A DNA stretch of 64,000 bases from Planctomycetota bacterium. GTDB taxonomy: Bacteria > Planctomycetota > UBA1135 > UBA2386. A program made the position numbers and the translations under genes. Shown here piece by piece: positions 45,801 through 52,587 of the stretch. Within the stretch, counting starts at the first letter, position 1; every line of letters starts with the position of its first letter. The stretch lies in assembly GCA_028281765.1 (NCBI GenBank), contig JANQJF010000097.1, positions 1-64,000 on the forward strand, read 5' to 3'. The notes under the pieces were generated by a model, which saw nothing but the letters and a program-made list of their open reading frames with translations, searched no databases and was not told the origin of the DNA.

Positions 45801-46123
45801 CATCGAGCGTCAAGAATTGGGACGAGTGGATCGACACCGCGATCTGGATCTCTCACAACCGCAACGACGGCGTAGTCCCGTTCCAGCAAGCCGCAGATGC
45901 GATGCGCCACGTCGAACGCGAGACGGGTGGGACGTTCGCGAAGTACGACACGCTCGACGTGTCGGGTACGGACTACCTCGAGCAGCGCTACGTGCTGACG
46001 TCGGCGCCGACGGACTCGCACGACGCGTGGACGGACATCTACACGCGTCCGGAGTTCTACCGGTGGCTGCTGCGGCAGGAGCGGCGGGAGACGGTGGAGG
46101 TGGAGTCGACGAGCGGGCGGTGA
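42881..46123 (+). CDS. zinc-finger / Ser-Thr kinase / TM / DUF4097 / esterase fusion protein
   Basis: A 1,080-residue protein. Residues 30-50 hold an anti-sigma-like zinc-finger (H37, C41, C44 in HVTTCTDC). The kinase domain (~100-362) has IGRGSTGIVLKA, Lys130, HRDVKPAN at 222-229, DFGLA at 243-247 and GTPQFMSPEQA. A membrane helix lies at ~396-414. Residues ~455-760 are a DUF4097-type right-handed beta repeat (GDIELARIDGKV, GGDIRFGSS, GGDIYVDAI). A Gly-Ser linker of GLGGS units spans ~775-805. The last ~265 residues are a COG4099-like alpha/beta esterase with S947 (GLSRGGHG), D996 (NRNDGVVP) and H1047 (DSHDAW) as likely triad. Kinase inside and esterase outside on one chain is highly unusual. 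The ATG overlaps the sigma stop. Confidence 0.9.
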   Translation: MREPTRPETTPCHDPGLLQQLLLEQLEETDEARVQEHVTTCTDCQRALEHAAGNESLWREVSENLGGLTPTDDDADAQLREIRGYLAPSDDPAMLGRLGHYEIRGMIGRGSTGIVLKAHEPRLNRFVAIKLLAPEYRASGAARRRFEREGRAIAAVTHDHVVPIHAVDEYEGLPYIVMQYVPGLSLQQRLDRDGPFDSCAVARLGLQVASALAAAHAQGIVHRDVKPANVILEDNVERALVMDFGLARVADEMSMTHSGTITGTPQFMSPEQARGESTDVRSDLFSLGSLLYAAATGRPPFRAETLFGVIHRVSESTPRPIREVNPEIDEALATLIETLMRKRPSDRFQTAAEVAQALESELAHLQNPMGVPQPARDWRSKPPATDTGGGRSRAGSLTVLAAAGAAAALAVMFWPDGDSAGDKNGSLAGFGSTSQDPDKSIPPGARVAWAEREGAFEQTVTHSYAVEPGGSLRVRVDAGDVAITPTDAEAVSIDTVRTIATGDRAEARMIAGEHALTYRRTDDGIEILGAFDDALLSSDRADFVRAVRFDVRVPIAFRADIETKAGSITIGALQGKVVARAEHGDIELARIDGKVDAKTEGGDIEMIEGCTQDAELLAIRGDAHVAKVDTKAVVLTSGGDIRFGSSKGRLYGQTSGGDIYVDAIAGPTGGFASDGSVYVQVHDDPTENCRFEANDGNVNIHLADSVRTRLEARGDVVSAFEMTTENGEDGTSWQVTERNGGGARIRAASPTGRITLQGLQPAPRDAAEAPSDGELGGSGLGGSGLGGSSLGGSGQGDSGLGGRGEGAAPLLSYAARLRESGPPRAGALATVAFDDTTRVMDGYTIYLPRSHDPDARRYPVLVYLQGAYGVGGAIRSVNDWGLARLLRDETDASTERNRLLLDTFIVVCPHIQKGNYHDHPEVVREILDTVVTNHSGDPDRVYLTGLSRGGHGSWGLAAKLPGTFAAIAPIGGGASSVKNWDEWIDTAIWISHNRNDGVVPFQQAADAMRHVERETGGTFAKYDTLDVSGTDYLEQRYVLTSAPTDSHDAWTDIYTRPEFYRWLLRQERRETVEVESTSGR
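45205..45294 (+). repeat. in-frame GLGGS linker repeat
   Basis: DNA encoding repeated Gly-Leu-Gly-Gly-Ser units (four to five imperfect 15-bp repeats) joins the DUF4097 domain to the esterase, a flexible hinge outside the cell membrane. Confidence 0.6.
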
Positions 46124-46153
46124 CCGGCCGCACCCTACGGGCCGCGCCCGCTC

Positions 46154-46215
46154 GTGAACGTGCCCGCTTGCGCCCGGGAACGGGCGGGCACGCAAACGCA
46201 AGCGGGCACGTTCAC
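46154..46215. terminator. long perfect hairpin between convergent genes
   Basis: GTGAACGTGCCCGCTTGCG (46154-46172) and its exact reverse complement (46197-46215) form a 19-bp stem with a 24-base loop, itself containing GGGCGGGCACG. It occupies most of the 104-bp gap between the convergent genes. No U-tract is present. It may act as a bidirectional transcription stop or RNA-stability element. Confidence 0.5.
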
Positions 46216-46227
46216 TTGGGCCGCCTA

Positions 46228-47226
46228 CTACTTCCCGTTCCCGCGGAACAGCGGCCCCCGCTCGATGTCGCACGCGAGCACCTTCCCGTCCTCCGCCCGC
46301 AGCGCCACGCGCACGTCCAGGTCTTCCTGCGACGCCTCCTTCATGCCGCTCGACACCATCCAAGTGCCCTGCGATTTGACGCACCACACGCCTTTCTCAC
46401 ATCGCACGACGGTGCCGATCCACCACGGCTCGCCGTGGAACTTCGCGCGGGCCTTCACGGCGGCCAGGGCGCGCTCGATCGCGACCTCGGCGGTGCGGAC
46501 CTCGTGTCCGGCCACGCTTTCGGCGAGCCGCCGTTGCAGCACTTCGATCGCGAGGAAGACGTCGCCTTTGCGGTCTTTCGCGCAGACTGCGTTCAACACC
46601 GGGCGCGCCGGTTCGCCGAGCGCGACCAGCGCAGCGATCGTCGCTTCCTTGCGTGCGGGTTCGCGGACTTGCACGTCGAGAAGCTCATGGGCGCGCTTCT
46701 CGATCGCCACCGCTCGACTCGACGCGGGCACCGACTCGACGCGGGCGATGCGCTGGGGCTTCTCGCCGTTCGTCGCGAAGATCCGGAAGTCGAACCGCGT
46801 GCGCGGCACCCGTACGAACTCGAACACGTTCCCCGGTTCGGTCGGATGCTTCGGCTGGGCCGCGAGCACGACGTTGTAGGAGAACTGGTCGCTCGCGAGC
46901 GCGCCGCGCGCGATCTTGTCGACGCGGAAACCGTTTGGGAAGCCGGCGGGGTTGCATACGCACAGCACGAGGTTGTTGCGGAAGTCGACCGCGGGTGGCT
47001 TCGCGTTCGCATCGTGCTCGCGCCAGAGCGCGGCCCACTCGGTGCGGCTGCCGATCACCGCGAAGCGTTGTTCGTCGATGCCCGTCGTCGCGCCGTGCCA
47101 GACCTCGGCGTGGCCTTCGAAGTCCGGGAACGGGAACGGCGGCGGCAAGCTCGCATCATCCTCCTGCGCGACGACCGGTGCGGAAGCAACGACGACCGCG
47201 ACTAGGACGGTTCGGGGGAACGGCAT
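46228..47226 (-). CDS. exported protein of unknown function
   Basis: A 332-residue protein with signal peptide FPRTVLVAVVVASAPVVAQ. Residues ~45-170 contain an all-beta domain with IGSRTEWAALWREHDANAK, NNLVLCVC and FVRVPRTRFDFRIFATNGE, a pattern found in protease-inhibitor-like (PrcB/BsuPI-type) exported domains. I note the similarity without assigning it. Residues ~180-300 are helical with Ala/Arg-rich segments. The ATG at 47226 is preceded by TATGAT at 8 bases. It converges on the kinase-esterase gene. Confidence 0.65.
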   Translation of the reverse strand: MPFPRTVLVAVVVASAPVVAQEDDASLPPPFPFPDFEGHAEVWHGATTGIDEQRFAVIGSRTEWAALWREHDANAKPPAVDFRNNLVLCVCNPAGFPNGFRVDKIARGALASDQFSYNVVLAAQPKHPTEPGNVFEFVRVPRTRFDFRIFATNGEKPQRIARVESVPASSRAVAIEKRAHELLDVQVREPARKEATIAALVALGEPARPVLNAVCAKDRKGDVFLAIEVLQRRLAESVAGHEVRTAEVAIERALAAVKARAKFHGEPWWIGTVVRCEKGVWCVKSQGTWMVSSGMKEASQEDLDVRVALRAEDGKVLACDIERGPLFRGNGK

Positions 47227-47234
47227 CGTCTCGG

Positions 47235-47240
47235 ATCATA
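47235..47240 (-). promoter_or_regulatory. -10-like TATGAT, leaderless start
   Basis: TATGAT (5 of 6 consensus) ends 8 bases before the ATG at 47226. Confidence 0.5.
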
Positions 47241-47265
47241 GCCGGCCTTCACGCTCGATGGGTCG

Positions 47266-48546
47266 TCAGCGCAACCGCGCGAGCTGCTCCTCGGCCCACT
47301 CGGCATCCGCGCTCCGGCTCGCGATCGTGGTTTCGAGAAGTGTACGCACGACACGGCGGAGCTCGTCGCTGACGCCGAGGTTGGCAAAGTCGATTGCATC
47401 TTCGGCCGCAGCCGTGTTGGTGACGGGATACCATTCCTCACCGGCATGCTCTTGTTCGATTGCCAACTCCGACAAGAGCTCCTCGACGCACCCCGTCACG
47501 TCCGCGTTCGAATCCCGCGCCAACGCGATGCGCGCACGTGCACAGGACGCTGCCAGGCTGTATTCGGGGTCGTCCTCGATCTTCTTCAGATGCGCCAGGA
47601 ACTCGTCGGTGGCGCCCGACCGAGGAGCCCGGGCGCCCAACTTTCCGAGATCGTGGACCCAGTCCCACGACAAAGTCGACCGTTCGCTCCAGAACGCGAG
47701 TCCACCGCGAAGTGCGCGTGCCGACAACTCGGCCTCCGAAGGGATCGCGGCGAGGGCCTCACTCGCGTACTCACGCACCGATACGTGCTCGTCTTCATCG
47801 ACGAGACGAGCCAAGAGAGGCAGGGCCGCATCAATCGCGAGTTCGCCGGTCCGCCCCAGTAAGTGCGCCGCAAGGCTCCGCGCCCCCCAGTCGTGGTCGT
47901 CCAGCGCGTCGATCGCGACGCGCACGGCTTCTGCGTCGAACGCACGCATTCGCTCCAACCCCAACAGCGCAAACGTGCGGCTGCCCGGTGTCCGAGCCAC
48001 CGACCGCAACTCCGGGATCAGCCGATCCCGATGGCCGCGTGAGTAGGCCAGCGCGAACGACGCCATCGCGACCTCCCGCTCGTCCGCACTCGACAGCATC
48101 TGCACGAGCGCGTCGATCGCGGACTCGTCGCTGTCTTCATCAGCCCCCAGCCAGACCTGACAGAGGGCGCGCGCTGCCGCGACGCGGATCTCAGCATTCG
48201 GATCGTCCAGCGACGCCGCGACCAGCGCCTCGGTGCCAGCGAGCTGCGACGAATCGAACGAGAGAAAGATCGAATCTGCGAAGACGGTAAGTGCCGCCAA
48301 TCGGTCGTCTGAGGAACTCGACCCGAGCATGCGACGCGCCGCCCGCATGACCTCTTGGGGTTCCCGCTCCCGAATCCGCTGGAACGTTGGATCCGCCGTC
48401 GACGGCGCTCGCGGCGGGGCGGCGAGCAGGCCACGAATGTCGTCTTCCACCGTGCGCGGGCGCGTCGCGAGATACGCGACGACCGCCAGCGTCACGACGA
48501 CCAGCGCCGCGCCACCCCACACCACACGTCTCCGTCGCCCACTCAT
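47266..48546 (-). CDS. membrane-anchored HEAT-repeat protein
   Basis: A 426-residue protein. The ATG at 48546 gives a basic n-region and one transmembrane helix (VVWGGAALVVVTLAVVAYLA). An upstream ATG at 48576 would add ten residues. The rest is a chain of helical HEAT-like repeats, recognisable in DDPNAEIRVAAARALCQVW, ALDDHDWGARSLAAHLLG and DEDEHVSVREYASEALAAI, each about 35-40 residues with the typical D-V-R positions. HEAT repeats act as protein-binding scaffolds, and the orientation suggests an extracytoplasmic solenoid. The partner is unknown. It diverges from the hybrid histidine kinase gene. Confidence 0.78.
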   Translation of the reverse strand: MSGRRRRVVWGGAALVVVTLAVVAYLATRPRTVEDDIRGLLAAPPRAPSTADPTFQRIREREPQEVMRAARRMLGSSSSDDRLAALTVFADSIFLSFDSSQLAGTEALVAASLDDPNAEIRVAAARALCQVWLGADEDSDESAIDALVQMLSSADEREVAMASFALAYSRGHRDRLIPELRSVARTPGSRTFALLGLERMRAFDAEAVRVAIDALDDHDWGARSLAAHLLGRTGELAIDAALPLLARLVDEDEHVSVREYASEALAAIPSEAELSARALRGGLAFWSERSTLSWDWVHDLGKLGARAPRSGATDEFLAHLKKIEDDPEYSLAASCARARIALARDSNADVTGCVEELLSELAIEQEHAGEEWYPVTNTAAAEDAIDFANLGVSDELRRVVRTLLETTIASRSADAEWAEEQLARLR

Positions 48547-48733
48547 CGTGGCAAGAACCAGTGCACGTATCCACATCGGTCACACACGACACGCGCGAGG
48601 CACGGCCCGCCCTTGCCGCCGATCCGGATCTGTCTCAGCTTGGCCATGGAAAGCATGTTCGCGTTCCGGTGCGTCGAATTCGCGTTGATACGCGAAGCGG
48701 CCCTGGGTGTTGGCAACGAAACCTGGCTCCTCG

Positions 48734-48739
48734 CACAAT
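48734..48739 (+). promoter_or_regulatory. -10-like CACAAT, leaderless start
   Basis: CACAAT (4 of 6) ends 6 bases before the ATG at 48746, the preferred start of the hybrid histidine kinase. Confidence 0.3.
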
Positions 48740-48745
48740 GCTCGC

Positions 48746-50695
48746 ATGCCCCCTCGTTGTGACCCGCCCATGATTCTGCGGTCGGCGAGCGAACCCGGCC
48801 TCCTCAGGATCAATCGCAGGTTCGAGGAGAAATTCGGGCTCGAGCCATCCGAGTTGGTGACTCGACCGTTGCTCCAATGGATTCACCCGGACGACCGCCC
48901 TGAACTCGCGGCGTGTATCGACAATGGGGAAGGCACCGTCACGGCTCGTCACGCGACCACGTCCGAAGCTTGGATCGCGGTCGATTGGAAGATCCGCACG
49001 TCTAGCGACGGCACGGTCGCGCTGGGCCTGTGCGCGGAACGCGACAAGAACAGCGCGAACCCTCTCGAGACGGAAACGCGTGGATCGACGATCACCGACA
49101 CGCTGCACGCGATGGCCCGCATCGTCGAACGCAAGAATCCCGGACTCCGCTGCTCGATCCTCCTGACCGAGAACGGCCTCATCACCGGGGGCGCCGGGCC
49201 GAGTCTTCCGGACTCCTACAACGCTGCCGTCGAAGGCCTGGAGATCGGCCCGTTCGTCGGATCGTGCGGCACCGCATCGTTTTGGAACACGCCAGTCATC
49301 GTCGAGGACATCCATACGGACCCTCTCTGGCGAGACCTGCGAGACGCCGCGGCGCTCGCCGGTGTCGGCGCGTGTTGGTCACACCCGATCACGTCGACCG
49401 ACGGAGTAGTCCTCGGCGCCATGGCCCTCTATGCGGACGAGCCTCGCGCACCGACGCAGAGCCACATGGACGGGCTCGAGATCGCGGCGCACATGGTTGG
49501 CCTGGCCATCCAGCGCGATCGCCTCGAAGAGCAACTGCGCGAGGCCGTCAAGATGGAGGCGCTCGGCGTACTCGCGGGAGGTATCGCGCACGACTTCAAC
49601 AACATGCTCGCGACCGTGCTCGGCAACGCGGAGATGGCGAAGAGCACCCTGCCGCGCGACGCCGAGGCGTGTGGAATGCTCGACGAGATCGTCACCGCGA
49701 GCATCAGCGCGTCCGAGCTGTGTAACCAGATGCTCGCGTACGCCGGGCGCAGCTCGCGCTCGACCGAGTCATTCGACTTCAACGAGTTGGTAGAGGAGAT
49801 CGGTGGACTCCTGAACGTCACGCTCTCGAAGAAGGCTCGGATCATCTATGACCTCGCCAGCGCGCCACTGGGCGTGGTCGCGGACCGGAGCCAGCTACGC
49901 CAAGTCATGCTGAACCTCGTGACGAACGCCGCAGAGGCCATCGGCGAGGACACGGGCCAGATCCTCGTGCGCACCACGATCAAAGAGCTGACGAGTGACG
50001 AATCGGAGTCACTCTACTCCAACGCGAACCTGCAGCTCGGTGAGTTCGTTCACGTTCTAGTCCGTGACAGCGGATCGGGAATGAGCGCCGAGACCCTGAC
50101 CAAGATCTTCGATCCGTTCTTCTCGACGAAACCGACCGGTCGCGGCCTCGGTCTCGCAGCGGTGAAGGGCATCATCAAGAGCCACGGGGGTGGAATCACA
50201 CTCGAGAGCGAACTCGGTCGTGGAACCACGTTCTCGGTGCTCCTCCCCTACGTCCCGCTGCCAGAAGGACACGGTCGCCCCACGGGAGAGCCGGAGCTCG
50301 TCTCGTCGAACGGCGCGCTCATTCTCGTCGTTGACGATGAGCCCCAGGTGCTGGACGTTCACAGCCGCATCCTCGAGCAGGCCGGCTATCACATTCTGCG
50401 CGCCCGTGACGGCCAGGACGCGATCGATGTGTTCCGCACGCACGCGGAAGAGATCGATGGCGTGCTACTCGACCTCAGCATGCCAAAGCTCGGCGGAGAC
50501 GAAGTGTTCCGCATGATGCGGACAATTCGAGAAGACGTGCCTGTCGTGCTCAGCAGCGGGTTCACCGAACAAGAAATGCTCGACCGGTTTCGCGGTGACG
50601 GGCTTGCTGGCGCAGTCCAGAAGCCGGTGCAGATGAAGGTCCTGCTGACGAGAGTCGCCGCCGCTCTGCGGACGACTGCCATGGGCAACGGCTAG
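48746..50695 (+). CDS. soluble hybrid histidine kinase (PAS-GAF-HisKA-HATPase-REC)
   Basis: A 649-residue cytoplasmic signalling protein without membrane helices. A PAS-like domain (~10-110, LLQWIHPDDRPEL) is followed by a GAF domain (~120-265) with the EIGPFVGSCGTASFWNTPVIVEDI hallmark, then a dimerisation/phosphoacceptor helix with H282 in GIAHDFNN. The ATPase lobe carries NLVTNAAEAI (N box), VRDSGSGM (G1) and GRGLGLAAV (G2). The C-terminal receiver has phosphoacceptor D576 in LLDLSMPK. The GAF phrase GSCGTASFW is typical of oxygen- or light-type GAF kinases, but the signal is unknown. The stop TAG overlaps the stop of the convergent gene (shared CTAG). Confidence 0.92.
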   Translation: MPPRCDPPMILRSASEPGLLRINRRFEEKFGLEPSELVTRPLLQWIHPDDRPELAACIDNGEGTVTARHATTSEAWIAVDWKIRTSSDGTVALGLCAERDKNSANPLETETRGSTITDTLHAMARIVERKNPGLRCSILLTENGLITGGAGPSLPDSYNAAVEGLEIGPFVGSCGTASFWNTPVIVEDIHTDPLWRDLRDAAALAGVGACWSHPITSTDGVVLGAMALYADEPRAPTQSHMDGLEIAAHMVGLAIQRDRLEEQLREAVKMEALGVLAGGIAHDFNNMLATVLGNAEMAKSTLPRDAEACGMLDEIVTASISASELCNQMLAYAGRSSRSTESFDFNELVEEIGGLLNVTLSKKARIIYDLASAPLGVVADRSQLRQVMLNLVTNAAEAIGEDTGQILVRTTIKELTSDESESLYSNANLQLGEFVHVLVRDSGSGMSAETLTKIFDPFFSTKPTGRGLGLAAVKGIIKSHGGGITLESELGRGTTFSVLLPYVPLPEGHGRPTGEPELVSSNGALILVVDDEPQVLDVHSRILEQAGYHILRARDGQDAIDVFRTHAEEIDGVLLDLSMPKLGGDEVFRMMRTIREDVPVVLSSGFTEQEMLDRFRGDGLAGAVQKPVQMKVLLTRVAAALRTTAMGNG

Positions 50696-51174
50696 CGATC
50701 CAACGGGTAGTGATCCGCATCCGCGAAGGTCAGCTTCCACACCCCGTGCACGCGCTGCCACAGCATCGTGGTCGGGCCGCGGCTCGCCTTCACCGACCCG
50801 TCCGCCGCCGTGACTCGGTCCCGGAACGTCATCGTCGTCAGCGCGGCGTTCTTCGAGAGGGCGAGGACCTCGATGTTTTCGAACTCGGTCTCGAACTCCC
50901 GCAGAGCTGGCAGGAAGTCCCGGATCTGCCGCGACACGGTCGTGTAGTCGACGCGCGTACCGTCCTGATACATGTAGAACTCGTAGTGCAGGTGCTCGAG
51001 CACGGCGTCGGCATCGCGCGCGCGCTCGGCGGCCAGGAAGCTTGCGAGGCGCGGGCGCACGGCGGCTTCGACGCGCGCGGGCATCGCCGGGTCGGGAGCC
51101 GGAGAATACGTGCACGCGATAAGCAGTGACAAACCCATGCCGAGCCAGGCTCGATCCCAGAATTCGCGACTCAT
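50692..51174 (-). CDS. NTF2-like lipoprotein
   Basis: A 160-residue protein with a lipoprotein signal (LGMGLSLLIAC, Cys at ~22) and an NTF2/SnoaL-like cone fold. RARDADAVLEHLHYEFYMYQDG is the usual N-terminal helix and strand, LSKNAALTTMTFRDRVTAADGS and LWQRVHGVWKLTFADADHYP the C-terminal sheet, as in DUF4440/SnoaL-4 proteins. These are small-ligand binding or ketosteroid-isomerase-like domains; no active-site assignment is possible. The ATG at 51174 is preferred to a TTG at 51183. Its last codon and stop overlap the end of the histidine kinase gene. Confidence 0.75.
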   Translation of the reverse strand: MSREFWDRAWLGMGLSLLIACTYSPAPDPAMPARVEAAVRPRLASFLAAERARDADAVLEHLHYEFYMYQDGTRVDYTTVSRQIRDFLPALREFETEFENIEVLALSKNAALTTMTFRDRVTAADGSVKASRGPTTMLWQRVHGVWKLTFADADHYPLDR

Positions 51175-51211
51175 GTCCGGCAAGCATGGCGCGATCCGGA
51201 CGGCGGGCGCC

Positions 51212-51217
51212 TATCCT
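51212..51217 (+). promoter_or_regulatory. -10-like TATCCT, leaderless start
   Basis: TATCCT ends 7 bases before the GTG at 51225. Confidence 0.45.
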
Positions 51218-51224
51218 GCCCCGC

Positions 51225-51980
51225 GTGACCGACCACGAATACGAAGCCATCAATCTCGCCGTCTTCTTCGACCTGGAGAACGTGGTCCGCAGCGGCGAGA
51301 AGTCGTTCTCGGTCGACGCGGTGCTGCAGCGCCTGCTCGACAAGGGCAACGTGATCGTCCGAAAGGCGTACGCGGACTGGGAGCGGTTCGGCGACTTCAA
51401 GCGCCCGTTCCACCAGGCCGCGGTCGAGCTGATCGATATCCCGAGCAGCAAGATGAGCGGCAAAAACAGCGCCGACATCAAGATGGTCGTCGACGCGCTC
51501 GAGCTCGCGTTCACAAAGCGCCACATCGACACGTTCGCGCTCGTCTCCGGCGACTCGGACTTCTCGCCGCTTGTGTCAAAGCTGCGAGAGAACGGCCGCT
51601 ACGTGATCGGCGTCGGCGTCAAGGAGAGCTCGAGCTCGCTGCTGATCGACAACTGCGACGAGTTCATCTTCTACGAGGACATCGTCGGCAAGAAGAAGAA
51701 GCGCGCGAGCAAGGCGCTCAAGGGCGTCTCGGACGACCAAGCCGAAGCGTTCCGGCATCTACTGGACGCCGCGTCCGGCATGCTGCGCGACGGCAAGACG
51801 CTCTACAGTTCCGCCGTGAAGCAAGCGATCAAGCGGAAGCAGCCGCAGTTCAACGAGGAGTACCACGGCTACTCGTCGTTCAGCCGCCTGCTCGAAGACG
51901 CCGAGAGCTGCGGGCTGATCCGGCTGCGGCGGGATGGGCGCAGTGGAACCTACGTCATCGAAGAGATGTTCGACGACTGA
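51225..51980 (+). CDS. NYN nuclease-like domain plus OST-HTH/LOTUS domain protein
   Basis: A 251-residue protein. Residues ~8-150 are a NYN (PIN-like) domain: VFFDLENV holds the first acidic residue, SADIKMVVDALELA the second, and ALVSGDSDFSPLVSKLRENG the third cluster, the arrangement that binds Mg2+ in this RNase family. After a Lys-rich linker (GKKKKRASKALKG), residues ~165-250 form an OST-HTH/LOTUS domain (LYSSAVKQAIKRKQPQFNEEYHGYSSFSRLLEDA), which binds RNA, especially G-quadruplexes, in other systems. Together they suggest an RNA-processing or decay factor. The GTG at 51225 is fixed by the TATCCT element. Confidence 0.88.
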   Translation: MTDHEYEAINLAVFFDLENVVRSGEKSFSVDAVLQRLLDKGNVIVRKAYADWERFGDFKRPFHQAAVELIDIPSSKMSGKNSADIKMVVDALELAFTKRHIDTFALVSGDSDFSPLVSKLRENGRYVIGVGVKESSSSLLIDNCDEFIFYEDIVGKKKKRASKALKGVSDDQAEAFRHLLDAASGMLRDGKTLYSSAVKQAIKRKQPQFNEEYHGYSSFSRLLEDAESCGLIRLRRDGRSGTYVIEEMFDD

Positions 51981-52057
51981 GTGGTTGTGCGTGGGTGGGC
52001 CGGTGCGCATTCGACCACCACGACCACGCACCTACACCCACCGCGGCCAACGCCGAA

Positions 52058-52471
52058 TCACTTGCGCAACGCTTCCCACGCCTCGGCGATTGAATCCCCC
52101 GCGTGCCCCAGCCCTTCGGTGACGCTGTCCCACGCCTTGCCCGCCGACTCGGACCCGGCTTCGCCCGCGCTGCGGACGCGCTTCTCCACCGCCGTGAGCT
52201 GCTTCTGCACCTTCTCGGCGAGCCGCTTCGCCTCGACCGACGCGTTCGCGCCGCGCTTTCGGATCTCTTCGTTCAGCTCGGCGAGCTTCGCGCGTGCATC
52301 CTGCAGCTGCGGCTCCGCGCGCTTCTGCAGGTCCTGCCACGTCTTGACGACGAGGTCGGCCGTAGCGTCGAGCGCTTCCTGCGCCTTCTCGCGCACCTCG
52401 CGCGCTTCGGCGGAATCGCCGCACGCGGGGACCAAGAGACAGAGAACGCAAGCGAGAAGTGCGAGCTTCAT
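52058..52471 (-). CDS. coiled-coil lipoprotein
   Basis: A 137-residue protein with lipoprotein signal KLALLACVLCLLVPAC (Cys at ~17, followed by GDS) and an otherwise continuous amphipathic, Ala/Glu/Lys-rich coiled coil (VREKAQEALDATADLV, KLAELNEEIRKRG, KRLAEKVQKQLTAVEKRV). No enzymatic features. It probably sits on a membrane as a structural or spacer protein. The ATG at 52471 is preceded by TACAAT at 8 bases. An in-frame upstream start at 52567 would add 32 residues with no signal peptide at the N-terminus and is rejected. Confidence 0.72.
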   Translation of the reverse strand: MKLALLACVLCLLVPACGDSAEAREVREKAQEALDATADLVVKTWQDLQKRAEPQLQDARAKLAELNEEIRKRGANASVEAKRLAEKVQKQLTAVEKRVRSAGEAGSESAGKAWDSVTEGLGHAGDSIAEAWEALRK

Positions 52472-52479
52472 GGTGGCCG

Positions 52480-52485
52480 ATTGTA
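52480..52485 (-). promoter_or_regulatory. -10-like TACAAT, leaderless start
   Basis: TACAAT (5 of 6) ends 8 bases before the ATG at 52471. Confidence 0.5.
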
Positions 52486-52573
52486 CCGAGTTCGCGATCC
52501 AACGCAGGTCCCGGCCCCGCGAGCCCCTGCCGGCCGCTACGCTGGGGTGTGATCCCCAGTTCGCCATGACACC

Positions 52574-52578
52574 AGGAG
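52574..52578 (+). promoter_or_regulatory. Shine-Dalgarno AGGAG deciding the start at 52588
   Basis: AGGAG lies 9 bases before the ATG at 52588 but only 0 and 3 bases before the in-frame ATGs at 52579 and 52582, so 52588 is the likely start. Confidence 0.55.
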
Positions 52579-52587
52579 ATGATGTTC

